From Lucinisca nassula (Eukaryota > Mollusca > Bivalvia > Lucinida > Lucinidae): 64,000 bases of DNA. The first letter of the stretch is position 1; every line of letters starts with the position of its first letter. The DNA lies in assembly GCA_963580285.1 (NCBI GenBank), contig OY757021.1, positions 91,747,221-91,811,220 of the forward strand, given 5' to 3'. Made by a program: the position numbers and the translations under genes. The notes under the pieces are model-generated. The model ran no database searches, had not been told where the DNA came from, and saw only the letters and a program-made list of their open reading frames with translations. Positions 22,740 through 34,100 of the stretch are shown one piece after another.

Positions 22740-22985
22740 ATGGCCTTCGGTAACACACACAGCAAACTTGGTGGCTGAATGACAAATATGTTTATCTTCT
22801 ATAACTCTCTCTTCAGCTAAAGGCTGAAGTTCATAGGCCTAAGTACCACCAAGCTCCTGCTTAAGCGTGTTAACATAGTGGAGCCGTCACACAACAACGA
22901 CATTGTTAGCGGCCTTGTCTGCACGGGCCAAAACAAACTTCTTATGAAATTCTTGAATACCTAGCTTAAGATGATGTAAAGACGT
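22740..22985 (-). pseudogene. Penelope-like reverse transcriptase, N-terminal segment
   Basis: On the - strand this reads LKLGIQEFHKKFVLARADKA, then ANNVVVV, a stop, RLHYVNTLKQELGGT, a stop, and AYELQPLAEERVIEDKHICH followed by SATKFAVCVTEG. The ADKA-NNVVVV motif is the conserved start of the reverse transcriptase in this group. Two TGA/TAG-type stops break it. It should run directly into the PTLYWLPKLHK segment but is separated from it by ~300 bp that contain the hammerhead. Confidence 0.75.
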
Positions 22986-23466
22986 AGTCTGTGACCTTGA
23001 CCTTGAGGTCATGGGCTTGTGTGTGGTATAGCTGAATTAACTTTGGACCTATATCTATCATCATATCAAATATGAACCAAATCCATTATGTTTCAAAAAT
23101 ATGAGCTGTTAAAAAACTTTATTAAAAATTTCAAAGTCTGTGACCTTGACAATGAGGTCATTGGCATGGGCAGGTTGTATTGCTGTATGAAACTCTGCAC
23201 CTATATGTACCATCATACCATGAACCTATTCATTTTATGGTACAGAAAATATGTGCAGATAAAACTTTTAACATAAAAATTTGAAAAAAAAAAAAAAAAA
23301 AAAACTTTACTATAAAAATTCTAAGCCAATGACCTTGACCTTGGGGCCATCGGCATGGGCGGGATTATTGCTGAATAAAAGTTTGGACCTATATCTATCA
23401 TCATACCAAAGATGAACAAAATCCATCATATCGTTTGGATATCATGAGCTCTTAAAAACTTTAATG
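22986..23466. repeat. degenerate ~170-bp tandem repeat
   Basis: Three loose units each hold TGACCTTGACCTTGAGGTCA or similar, ATTGCTGAATAAAAGTTTGG, CTATATCTATCATCATACC and ATCATGAGCTCTTAAAAAC. It resumes the repeat seen at 20000-20470. Confidence 0.65.
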
Positions 23467-23689
23467 TACAACAACGCAACCGGCAAGTTAGCACTAGGCC
23501 TTCTCTCAGACGCACTTTTGATCTTGTTTGAGACGAATATCAAATACGTGCCGAAAGCTTTGTAGCACCGTTTTGAACTCTCCATCACGTGCTTCTGAAC
23601 TGGTATTTGCGATGATTGACAACCGTCTTTGAACGTTAAAAGCGTGGGCGGGACAATAGCGCTGTCACTTTATGTTACAATCGATTTTC

Positions 23690-24115
23690 AATACTGCTGA
23701 AAAGGAGATTGTGGATACTCGTTAAAACATCGAAGCGGTTCTAACTAGCAGTACCCACAATCTATAGTCTGCGTCTGCTAAAAACAGAGATTGTGGATAC
23801 TCGTTAAAACCTCGATGTGGCGACAGGGCTTGAGATGTCATTTCATCACAATGTCGGGTAAAAGTCCCACAAAGTCGGAAGCAACGTCTCCAAAATGACC
23901 TATACGTACAGTTGTGTGTATTTCTGCTCAAAATATTGATTGTGGATGCTCGTATCGCCTCATCGAATTTTTCTTATTTCTACTCAAAATATAGATTGTG
24001 GATACTCGTTAGTATCGCCTAATCGAGGCGGTTCGAACGAGTACCCACAATCTATATTATGAGCAGAAATAAGAAAAGTAAGATGTACCTCTGTAAACCC
24101 CGGTTATTCTATTAC
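23690..24115. repeat. broken family A hairpins and a SINE fragment
   Basis: Fragments of GATTGTGGATACTCGTTA and GGCGGTTCGAACGAGTAC arms occur around a 90-bp S1 SINE fragment (23819-23906, GGGCTTGAGATGTCATTTC to AAAATGACCTATA). This looks like repeated insertion and rearrangement. Confidence 0.6.
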
Positions 24116-24249
24116 ATATGGTTCAAGCCCCAAAGTCTTTCGGATCCTTACGAGACACATGTTCATGGTGCTGCCTAACACAACAGCCTATAATACTGGC
24201 ACAGCATGCAACGCTTCAGATGTCTGTTAACTTTAGCCATAAAGTCCCT

Positions 24250-24405
24250 AAGCCTGCCCTGGCGAGTTGGGACCATTTCACTGGGATTGAAATGTCATTT
24301 TATCTAACTGTTGGGTAAAATTTCACACAAAACTAGAAGTAATGTCTCAAAAATGACCTAAATAATGTTAATGGGGATATTTAACCTCAAATCAAGTAAA
24401 CAAAC
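24250..24405 (+). mobile_element. degenerate SINE S1 3' part
   Basis: TTTCACTGGGATTGAAATGTC, TGTTGGGTAAAATTTCACAC and AATGTTAATGGGGATATTTA followed by ACCTCAAATCAAG follow S1 order with many substitutions. Confidence 0.6.
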
Positions 24406-24449
24406 AGTCAACAGAAACGCAGAAATATTGGTCAATTAAAGTCTGTTAT

Positions 24450-24690
24450 TGGTGACATGAATTCTGAGGGGAATGACTTGGCAGATTTTCCACCATTTTT
24501 TCAAAAGGGGACAACTTTCGGAACTTCCTGTTTGCTTTTCTATAAGCTTTGTCCCACGAAATAGTGATATACTCTAAAAGGAAAGAATTTGCTCCTCAGG
24601 AGCAAATTCTCTCCTTTAAGAGTTGACCCTTATTGACATGGGAGACTTAAATACGCTTGAAGGAGTTGCCTCCCCTGAAGGTGTATGCAT
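24450..24690. repeat. MITE, family H, diverged copy
   Basis: TGAGGGGAATGACTTGGCAG on the left and GTATGCATTCCACTCAAAG on the right flank an inner hairpin GGAAAGAATTTGCTCC/GGAGCAAATTCTCTCC. The better copy is at 54814-55083. Confidence 0.6.
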
Positions 24691-25077
24691 TCCACTCAAA
24701 GTCTCAAAAATATTTGCCACTTAATCGCTCGACTCGACGGTTAGTAAAATATTTGGGCGGATTTTTGCGTGCTCCCAGGAGACCTTATGGGTCCAGCCTT
24801 TTAAATTTTGAAACCTTCCTCACAACTGGACAAAAATGGGCGGTAAAAAAGAGAAGAAACCCAGAAAAACCAACAAGTCTTAACCCTTATCCTGCTGAAT
24901 AAATAAATTTAGCCACAGCCATTGCTGACTGCCAAACATTAAAATTTCTTAACATCATTCACAAGCTGCATGACAAACAATGTAGGACCTCATCTCTGTT
25001 TGCAAAAGTAGGGGTTGTTATGGGTTAAATATACACTAAAGCCACTTTTTAACTGAGCTTCCTGTTGTGCCCATTTC

Positions 25078-25364
25078 TGTTTGTTTGTTTGATTTGAGGT
25101 TTAACGTCCCCTTCAACACTGTATAGGTCATTTTGGAGACGTTGCTTCCAATTTTTGGGACTTTTACCCGTCATTGAGATGAAATGACATCTCAAGCCCT
25201 GTCACCCAATGAAACCAAAAGGGTTTATAAGTATGGGCGGGCTGCCTCCCATCGCTTTGCACGGGCATTCTTAAATCCTCAAAGCGCTTTACCAGTAGTT
25301 GTGTAGTCTGCGTGGAAGCCTCATGCAGCCCATCTCTTTCTTCAAGCCCCGATGGGCGGGGGCC
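25078..25364 (-). mobile_element. SINE, family S1
   Basis: Reversed copy, from the tail GTTTGTTTGATTTGAGGTTT to the head CCCCGATGGGCGGGGGCC. Confidence 0.85.
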
Positions 25365-25624
25365 GACAATTTCTGTATGTATTGGAATTGCACAAGGAGG
25401 ATAAATTACAAGGATTCGTGTAAAAAATACATTCAAATCAATCAAATCTTTTATTCACTCTGATTACAAATAAATGTAATAACAAGAGGAGCGATACAAA
25501 TATGCAACGTTCGGCGGCAAAGTATAAGTAAAAAATAAATAAATACATAAATAAATAAATAAAACACAAACAGAACAAAACAACCAGAGGGCAACATTAA
25601 ATTTTACGAGATGAAATCAGTACT

Positions 25625-25626
<2 letters not shown>

Positions 25627-25697
<71 letters not shown>
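25627..25697. repeat. (CT)n microsatellite
   Basis: About 34 CT units. A second tract of about 24 units is at 26522-26570. The long open frames across both are low-complexity readings, not genes. Confidence 0.95.
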
Positions 25698-25700
<3 letters not shown>

Positions 25701-25801
25701 GTGTGTTTTGAGCACGCGACGCTGAAACAGCACCGAATCTATGGCATTGTGTGCTTCGAGTTTGTCAATCAACAAAAATCAAATCAAATTTATTTCTCTC
25801 A

Positions 25802-26066
25802 GCATCGCGAAAACACGCCTATACAAATACACTGCAAATCCTATCGCCGAACAAAAGAAATTGGAAACAATTTTCCAATCTCTGCCAAAAACATAGATCG
25901 CCGATGCCCGCACGAACCGCCTTATCGATGCGGCTCTAACGAGCACCCCCAATCCAGCCCCAGAGCAGAAACAAGAAAAATAAGGTTTACCCTCTGTAAA
26001 CTCCAGTTTTACTGTGTAAAAGTGGGGTTCAAGGAGGTCAAAACCATACAGGCGTGTTGTCGCGAT
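25802..26066. repeat. family A palindromic MITE, diverged
   Basis: The ends are CATCGCGAAAACACGCCTATA and ACAGGCGTGTTGTCGCGATG. Many A/T positions are replaced by C, including in the hairpin (CCCGCACGAACCGCCTTATC). Confidence 0.8.
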
Positions 26067-26521
26067 GGGTTATACAATAGGATAAAGAGGAGCAAAACCT
26101 TGTGCAAACATACTGTTTCATGTAACAAACTTATTATTTCATCATTTATTATTATTATTATTATTTATTTTATTTATCCGACCACACCCTTTCCTGACTT
26201 TAAACCAATCAGATAGCTTATGTAATTTCAAACAGTGCAGATCCCGATCAGCCTCAGAAGCCATCTGGTCTGGATCTGCACTATATGCAAAGCTAGGTTT
26301 TTTTTATCAAGAACGGCAAGTTTTGCTCAGACTGGTCCGTATGCAGTAAACTATGTTCCATTCAAAAAATCATAGAGCATAGTGAAAAATAAATGGGCGT
26401 TACAAAACATGTTCTGCACGAGCATGTGTAGTCAGACGTGTGGCCAACACGCTAAAGAAAAATATGAATGGGATATTATGTTCACTCCAGGGTGGTAAGT
26501 GTAATAAAATATTATAGATGC

Positions 26522-26572
<51 letters not shown>

Positions 26573-26605
26573 CCAGCCAATACACAGGTGTAAACAGATA
26601 CATTC

Positions 26606-26720
26606 ATTACGAGTAAAACGCCCATACAAATACACTGCAAACCCTACCGCCGAAAAGAACGAATATTTTCCGATGAAAAACTGATATCCGACACAGATCG
26701 TGGATACACGTTCGAACCAT
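26606..26720. repeat. half family A MITE
   Basis: CATTACGAGTAAAACGCCCATA followed by AAATACACTGCAAACCC and GATCGTGGATACACGTTCGAA. It is cut at the hairpin. Confidence 0.6.
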
Positions 26721-27429
26721 TGTGTACAAAGTTGTTTTGTGAAAGCAGGGTTAATTTAAAATATTAGGTAATAGTAATTTTCTCTAGTATGATAAGCGCT
26801 AGGACGTAGCAAACCTAAATCAAGATTATAGATAAAGGTATGATCAGAACGGACAGTCGTCGGCAGTCGCGAGCGGACGACAAAGGCGAACGGCGCAAAG
26901 GGGAAGCGTCCCCGACTGCCACCGGGTGTAGGCTGGGAAAATAGTCCCGGACTGATATCCAAACTTTCGTTCAAGCCCTAGATTCCACTTTTTATGTAAA
27001 CAGTGAAGACCCCGATCAGACGCCGATAGAATGACATGTAGAGTAGCCTATGACATTAAAAATCCGCGCTTTTTGGATGTACTTTGACGCCGCGTTCTGT
27101 GGCGCCTGATCTGAGTCTCCATTGCTTGCCAAGCTCCTCACGGCGAATATACGCTAACTGGTGATTGATTTTTTTACATGACCCGTGACGTCCAAACAAT
27201 ATTAAATATGGAGCGCGAAGCAGTAGATTTTGACAATCGCTTAGCTCCGCCCTCTCCTGTGGGTTAACCGGTATTGGATGGTGATGTTAAGTATTGATTA
27301 CCGTTACTTTGACAAACTTTTCTCTTGTAACACCAATTCTGGTGTGGCGCGTCAGTGTTTTTTGATGTATCTGCTCTTTAATGAACCGGCGGGATATGGC
27401 GTACTGCTAACTTGCCGGTTGCCCTGTTG

Positions 27430-27500
27430 TAATTAATGTGGATGCCGACGCCAACGCCAAAGCTAACGCTAACGCCAACGTCGACACCGACGCCGGGGAT
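27430..27500. repeat. (GACGCC/AACGCC)n hexamer-like repeat
   Basis: GATGCCGACGCCAACGCC, AACGCTAACGCC and GACACCGACGCC run in degenerate six-base steps. Confidence 0.8.
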
Positions 27501-27525
27501 AGTGCAATAGTTCTTCCTGGACTTC

Positions 27526-27805
27526 ATCACGTGAACAAGTCCGTGAAATGAAGACCCCCCCTATACCCCACTTTATATAGAGAAAACTGCGGTTTAAGGG
27601 GATATAGATTATTTTTCTTATTTTTGCTCCAATACATAGGTTGTGGGTACTCGTTAGAACCGCCTCAATGAGGCGGTTCTAACGAGCACCCACAGCCTTT
27701 GTTTGCAGTATTTATAAGAAAAATATCATTGATTTTCATCAGAAAAGTAGCCAGTTGGTGATGAGAAAAAATGCACTATGTCGCACGGGTGTGTTATCGT
27801 AATGT
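27526..27805. repeat. family B palindromic MITE
   Basis: The ends are CATCACGTGAACAAGTCC and GGGTGTGTTATCGTAATG. The inner arms are CCCCACTTTATATAG and AAAACTGCGGTTTAAGGGG. The hairpin CTCGTTAGAACCGCCTCAAT plus complement is intact. Confidence 0.8.
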
Positions 27806-28305
27806 CATCCAGGCTAGTTAAAAAAGTTTGTAACAACTATGTTTGATCATATCTCTAAAACAACCTTTCAACTGTACTTATTTGAATCAATATCTCTTAT
27901 AGTTTCTGAAGTGAATAGGTAAAAATCTCCCGAAAAAGTTTTTTTTTTTCGTTTAATCCTACCCTCTTTACCACGATAAAACTTTGATTGTATGATGAAA
28001 ATATATATGCCAATTAATTATTTACAAGACAGAATTCGGTTCAGAGGGTAGGACATGATAAAATATCCATGTAAATTGGGTAGGGGTGGTTATTATTCCC
28101 ATAGACTCAATGTAAAATGTCGAAGACAGTATATGTTTTCAACCATAAAATTTTCACATAAAGCATAATTATGAGAATGAGAAAATATAATAACAGGGGT
28201 TAAAGTAGATGCATTTAGGTACTGATAAAACGTTGTTTCGCGCCCGTTCGATCACTTTGGGAAATCCCACTTCAGTGGGCCAGCTGCCATTATAGATCGC
28301 CGAAC

Positions 28306-28636
28306 TGTGTCATAAGACACACAAGAAGGTCCAAAAGCAGTAGAAATTTCAGTCATCAACTTCTTCAAAGAACAACCAAGTTTTGAGCAAGCTTTGATGT
28401 AAGCCCGTATATCAACTTTTTAGTCGACGCTCCTACCAACCATTTTTAATGCAGTGGTCAATGAGTGCGTGCATTCAAATGGCAAATTTTATGTCTTACA
28501 CTTAGGCTAACATGTACATTTATACACCATTGTGTAGATATTGAATAGCTCTATACAAGTATGTGTTGGTTTTGATCATGCCCCACGTGGATAGCGAGCT
28601 AGAGGACAATATGCAATTCTTTTCGAACATCCCTCG
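28306..28636 (-). pseudogene. mariner transposase, N-terminal part and terminal repeat
   Basis: The terminal repeat TTCTTTTCGAACATCCCTCG ends at 28636 and is followed by TA, the mariner target. It is the exact inverse of the end at 16905. The - strand frame starts MVGRSVD, has one stop, and continues KVDIRAYIKACSKLGCSLKK, LMTEISTAFGPSCVSYDTVR. This is the helix-turn-helix N-terminus. The match stops after YDTVRR, just where the segment at 18144-18180 (FESDVGSIK) would take over. Confidence 0.8.
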
Positions 28637-28937
28637 TAAACGCGATATCCAGTGTTATATAATCGTTATTTATCTTCTCTGTTGTGGTCAATTATCACTA
28701 CCACGCGAAATATATTAATTTTTCCCGCAGGACAATTAATGACTGTTGTTTCCAGAATTACGTCTGTAGTTATTTTTATTAGCATATTTACTATGCAGAA
28801 TAAAATGTAGACGGTTACTTTGAAACGATCAGAAAGGACTTTTTCTAGCCTGACCCTTTCATCCCCTGAGTTCTTGAAGTGGACCATTCTGTTTTCTAAT
28901 TTGGACACATCTATTGTTAGCAGTAGGGTTTTAAACA

Positions 28938-29166
28938 TTAACCCATTTGGTACCAGAAACCCCAAAATGGGTAGATTGGCAAATAGTGCAGGTCCAGAAC
29001 GCGGCGTCTGATCAGGGCCTCCACTGTTTGCTAAAAGTTTGAGTCTCTTTCCAAATAAATTTTGATGAAACGCAACCTGACAAGCCTAAATTTTGAAATG
29101 GACTCCTACTATATATCAGGAGGAAGATTCCATTTCGCACAAAAAGGGTTAACAGTGAAGCTCCTG
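28938..29166. repeat. family C-type MITE
   Basis: ACCCATTTGGTACCAGAAACC on the left and CGCACAAAAAGGGTTAAC on the right enclose AACGCGGCGTCTGATCAGG and CTCCACTGTTTGC. The left half of the hairpin is shortened. Confidence 0.7.
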
Positions 29167-29261
29167 AAAAGACGGTTTATGATAGATCGTCTTATCTAGT
29201 CTACAGTGTTTGCATAAATCGAGCGTATACAAGGAATATGGCACTGCCCAAATCTTCCCCT

Positions 29262-29490
29262 TAACCATTTTTGTACCAGATGGAATCTTCCTCCTTATAT
29301 ATAGCAGGAGTCCATTACAAAATTTAGGGGTGTCAGGTTGTGTTTTCTTCGAAATTGAATAGGAAAATGGCTTAACTTTTTTGCAAACAGTCTAGGCCCT
29401 GATCAGACGCCGCGTTCTGCGGCGTCTTATCTGGGCCTGCACTGTTTGCCACGATACCCGTTTAGGGGTTTCCAGTCTGAAACGGGTTAA
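29262..29490. repeat. family C-type MITE, inverted relative to neighbour
   Basis: The ends are TTAACCATTTTTGTACCAG and AGTCTGAAACGGGTTAA. The central hairpin is CCCTGATCAGACGCCGCG then TGCGGCGTCTTATCTGGG. The order matches 55146-55375. Confidence 0.75.
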
Positions 29491-29539
29491 ATAAAGTACT
29501 GATTCAGGTGGCTCCAGTGCGATTTCAAACTTTCACTGG

Positions 29540-29715
29540 AGGTGTATATTGTCATTTGGAATGTTAAACCGTCAGTTTACGTCGGAAATCATTACGAAAC
29601 AGACCCTTGCGCCATCTCCAAAATGGCTACTTTTTATGAAAATCCGTGATATTTTTCTTATTTGTACTACAAGCATAGGTTTTGGCTTCTCCTTAGAACC
29701 GCCTCTTTGCTTTGT
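29540..29715. repeat. family B half copy
   Basis: CATTACGAAACAGACCC, CTCCAAAATGGCTACTTTTT and TTAGAACCGCCTC are present. It stops at the hairpin. Confidence 0.55.
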
Positions 29716-29799
29716 GTCGTTGGTTCCGCATGTTTCTTGTGATCATTTAGTGTGTGCCTTCATGTCGCTTACTTTCTTTAGGTTACTTGCGATGCATCA

Positions 29800-29958
29800 C
29801 GTGAACAAGACCACGCCTAAACCCCACTATATATAGAGAAAACGGGGGTTTAAGGGGGTAAACATAATTTTACTTATTTCTTACTTATTTCGTATTTACT
29901 TATTTCTGCTCCAAGACATAGGTTGTGGGTACTCGTTAGAACCCCCTCATTGAGGCGG
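29800..29958. repeat. family B MITE, left half
   Basis: The left half runs from CATCACGTGAACAAGACCAC to the hairpin arm GTACTCGTTAGAACCCCCTC and ATTGAGGCGG. The other half is at 35797-35930, 5.8 kb away. Confidence 0.75.
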
Positions 29959-30410
29959 TGTAGCGTGAGATTATTGATCCCGTGAGATTCTTCAGTCGCA
30001 CCGGAAGCGGCTGAAATCCCTCACGGAGGGGTGTGAGATAATTCAGCCGTGAGAATTGTAATACGATAACTCTTATAAGAGACTGCATCGAAACTCTCTT
30101 AGTATATTTAATGACAAATTATGCTAGCATTATCAATTAAACTTTAATTTCATGCGAAGAAGCCTATAAACTGTGTTTCTGGTGATTTTATTTATTTACT
30201 AGAATGTAGAAGGATATTATCTTGATTAAAGACAACTCTGTCAAGCTGAACTTATATTGGGGTCCGACTTGACCAAAGCCAAACTGCAACGCCCGAGATC
30301 ACTCGGGGCGACTGGACTTAGGGTCGAAATGGTCCGTATTCATAGTGGTGTTGATTATCAAATTCAAAAAAAAAAAAAAAAAAAAAAACCTGTAGGGACA
30401 TTTGTAGGTG

Positions 30411-31141
30411 TGCGGTAAAAATGCCAGAGGTAAAAATGCCATATACAAAAATGCCAGAGGTAAAAATGCCATACGTAAAAATGCCAGAGGCTACCTGGTA
30501 AAAATGCCATAGGTAAAAATGCCATATACAAAAATGCCAGAGGAGCTGAAGGGATGGCAAACAGTGTAGACCGTGATCAGACTGAATAAGGAAATGGGTG
30601 AAATGGAAATGGGTATTTTTCTTATTAATGCTCTAAGCATAGGCTACCTATGCCCAGTAGATCAACATCAATGAGACGGTCCTTACATGTGCCCGTAACC
30701 TGTCTTTAAGCAAAAGTAAGAAAAAATATGTTCCCATGTATACCACAGCTAGCCCTTTCGAAAGTAGAACATGCAAAAAGCCCAACAGGTGCAGCCTGAA
30801 GAAACTGCAAACAGTGTAGACTATGATCTGAGTGAATAAGGAAATGGGTAATATTTTTCATATAAATGCTCATAAAACACAGACTTGTTAACGTGATGAA
30901 CTTGCAAAGGGTTAACGTGATGAACTTGCAAAGGGCGCAAAAGTTGCAGAAGGGATGACAAATAGTGAAGATCCTGATCAGATAGAATAATAACCAAAAT
31001 ATTTTTTACCTCTGGCATTTTTACCTATGGCATTTTTACCTATGGCATTTTTACCAGGTAGCCTCTGGCATCTTTACCTATGGCATTTTTACCTCTGGCA
31101 TTTTTGTATATGGCATTTTTACCTCTGGCATTTTTACCTAC
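30411..31141. mobile_element. foldback element with repeated TAAAAATGCCA ends
   Basis: Arm 1 (30411-30545) is a run of about ten units of GGTAAAAATGCCA(G/T)A. Arm 2 (31007-31141) is the inverse, TGGCATTTTTACC repeated. Both include the variants TATACAAAAATGCCA and CTACCTGGTAAAAATGCC in mirrored order. The interior holds two CAAATAGTGAAGATC/GTGTAGACTATGATC-type hairpin remnants and a duplicated AACGTGATGAACTTGCAAAG. Confidence 0.75.
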
Positions 31142-31157
31142 AATCACATTTCTTGAT

Positions 31158-34100
31158 GGTTTTGTTTGATTTGAGGTTTAACGTTCCCGTTATCACTGTA
31201 TAAGGTCATTTTGGAGACGTTGCTTCCAATTTTGCCCGACATTGAGATGAAGTGACATTTAAAGCCCTGTCGCCCAATGAAACAAATAGGGTTTATGAGC
31301 ATAAACGGTACGACTCGCAGTCAGGCTTAGATTCTCTAAGCGGTTTACCAGTACTCATGTGCGGTCGGTTTCAGCTCTGCGTGGAAGCCTCGTGCAGCCC
31401 ATCTATTTCTTCACGCCCCGATGGGCGGGGGCAAGCTTACTTCTTACTTCTGATTTGACGTTGTTTATGTAGGTAAGTAAGTAGGTAGATGGTTTGGTGG
31501 CTAGATAGGTAGGTAGATGGGTGGCTGGGTAGGTAGATAGGTTGGGTTTGAGGTTAAACGTCCCCGTCAATACTTTATAGGTCATTTGGAGACGATGCCT
31601 CCAATTTCGTGGGACCCGACTTTGAGATAAAAGGACATCTCAAGACCTGCTGCCCAATGAAACTAATAGGGTTTATATGCATGGACGGTCCGACTTGCAT
31701 CACTTTGCCTGGACAGGCTTAAGCGGTTTACCAGTACTCAGGTGTGGTAGGGAATCATGCATGCAGCCCATCTAGTTCTTCATGTCCCGATGGGCGGGAT
31801 AGATTTAGGTAGGCAGGTAAGGGGGTGGGGGTCTTGGTGGGAAGGTAGGTAGGTATTTGTTTGTTTGTTTGTTTGACTTGAGGTTTAAAGTCCCCGTCAA
31901 CACTGTGAAAATCATTTTGGAGATATTGCGACCAATTGCGAACAATTTGTTGGACTTTTACCCGACATTGAGATGAAATGACATCTCAAGTCCTACCGCC
32001 TTATGAAACCAATAGGGTCCTTGGGTAGGTAGGTAGGCCGGTAGGTAGGTAGAAATAAGTAAATGTATGTCCTACCTACTTACCAAAACATACATACCTA
32101 CGACCCTAGCTACCTACCTACCTATTACGGTCGGCCCCCGCCCGTTGGGGCTTGAAGAAATATATGGGCTGCGTGATGCTTCCACGCAGAGCTGAAGCCG
32201 ACCCGCACACGAGTACTGGTAAACCGCTTAGAGGATCTAAGCCTGCCCAGACAAAGCGGTCCGTGTCGACCCGTCCAAGCTTATTAACCCTATTGGTTTC
32301 ATTGGGTGGCAGGGCTTGAGATACCATTTCATCTCAGTGTCGGGTAAAAGTACCACAAAATTGGAAGCAACGTCTCCAAAATGACCTTTACAATGTTGAC
32401 GTGGAAGTTAAACCTCAAATCAAACAAACAAAACCCACCTACGGCCTTCCTCCCTCTGTCCCTACCTACCTACCTACCACATTACCATCCCGCACCTACC
32501 TACCTACCTACCTACCTACTTACCTAACTGCATTCCTACGTACGTACCTGCCTACCTACCTATTTACCCACTTTCCTTACCACCAACCCAAACCTATAAT
32601 TCCTAACTATTACTACCTGCCTTCCTACCTACCTACCTCCACCCTACCTACCTACCTACCCACTTTCCTCGTCCGTCCGTACCTACCTTTCTACCTACCT
32701 ACCCACCGAGCCACGAAGCCACCAGACCATTTCCCTACCTACGTACCTACCTGCCTACCTAGCTACCATGCAGTGCATCTGTTTCTTCAAACCCGGTGGG
32801 CGGGGCCGGACTGCATACCTACCTACCGACTTAGTCGCCCCTGCCCATCTGGGCTTGGATAAATAGATGGATTGCATGGTGCTTCCACGCAGGCCTGAAA
32901 ATGACCACACATGGGTACTGGTAAACCGCTTAGAAGGACTAAGCCTGCCCAGGCAAAGTGGTATGAGTCAGTCCGTCCAAAGCCTTTTAGTTTCATTGGG
33001 CGGCATGGCTGGAGTTGTCTTTTCATCTCAATGTCGGGTAAAGGTCCCACAAATTTGGAATCATCGTCTCCAAAATGACCTAAATAGTGTTGACGGGTAC
33101 ATTAAATCCCCAATTCAAACAAAAACATACCTACTTAATTACATTCCAACCTACATATACGTCTACCTACCTTCCTATCAATGTACGTACGTAATACCTA
33201 CTTACCTACATTCCTGCCTGCTTACCTACCGAACAAAACATACATATCTACGATCCTACCTACGACCTTCCTATGAATCTACCCACCTACCCATCGCCAC
33301 CAGCCCAGACCTACCATTCCTTCCTCATCACGCGAACACGCCTGTATAATTTTGATCCCCTTAAACCCCACTTTTAGATATTATTTTTGCTCAAAAACAG
33401 GTTGTGGGTACTCGTTAGAACCGACGCGCCGAGGCGGTTCTAACGAGTACCTACAATCTATGTTTTGTGCAATTTATCTGAACAATTTCGTTTTCGGTTG
33501 TAAAATTTTGTCAATATATTTGAATAGGTGTGTTTTCGTGATATACCTACCTACATGCATACCTCCACTCTACCTACCTGCCGCACCCGCCCATCGGGGC
33601 TTCGAGAAATATATGGGCTGCATGATGTCTCCGCGCAGAGCTGAAACCGACCGCACACGAGTGCTGGTAAACCGCAAAGAGGCTCTAAGCCTGCCCAGGC
33701 AAAGCGGTCTGAGTCGGACAGTTCATGCTTATAAACCCTATTGGTTTCATTGGGCGACAGGGCTTGAGATGTCATTTCATCTCAATGTCAGGCATAAGTC
33801 ACACAAAAATGAAAGCAACGTCTCCAAAATTACCTGTACCGTGATGACGGGGACGTTAAACCTCAAATCAAACAAATAAACATAATATATCAACCTAACT
33901 TCCTACCTACCTACAACGTCGAAGGTTGGCCCCCGCCCATCGGGGCTTGAAGAAATAATTGGGCTGCATGATGCGTCGACGAAAAGCTGAAACTGACCAA
34001 ACACGAGTACTGGTAAACCGTTTAGTGGATCTAAGCCTGCCCAGTCAAAGCGGTGCGTGTCGGCCCGTCAATGCTTATAAACCCTATTGGTTTCATTTGG

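Larger units (their letters stand above)
20475..22985 (-). mobile_element. Penelope-like retroelement
   Basis: Reading right to left, the element shows an N-terminal reverse transcriptase segment (22985-22740), an interruption that carries a hammerhead ribozyme (22482-22527), the core reverse transcriptase (22434-21616), a C-terminal region (21615-21079), and a ~600-bp 3' untranslated end. That end recurs truncated at 12902, 14918, 17885, 44922, 45524, 54175, 60250 and 63358. No GIY-YIG endonuclease is evident downstream; elements of this group without it, or with an N-terminal one, are known. The copy is damaged. Confidence 0.8.
23467..27431. mobile_element. 4-kb segment bounded by 27-bp inverted repeats
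   Basis: The left end TACAACAACGCAACCGGCAA continues as GTTAGCA. The right end (27405-27431) is its inverse, TGCTAACTTGCCGGTTGC then CCTGTTGTA, with 2 mismatches in 27. Flanks TTTAATG and ATTAATG suggest a ~7-bp target duplication with one mismatch. No transposase is recognisable inside. The interior holds SINE, MITE and microsatellite sequence, so it is either a large non-autonomous element or a heavily invaded autonomous one. Confidence 0.6.

Noticed and set aside
25611..26216. 201-codon frame on the + strand
   Set aside because: It starts in a CT microsatellite and continues through a family A MITE and an ATT-rich tract.
32401..33879. Three frames of 153-175 codons rich in TYLPTYLP
   Set aside because: They are readings of CTAC tracts and SINE copies.
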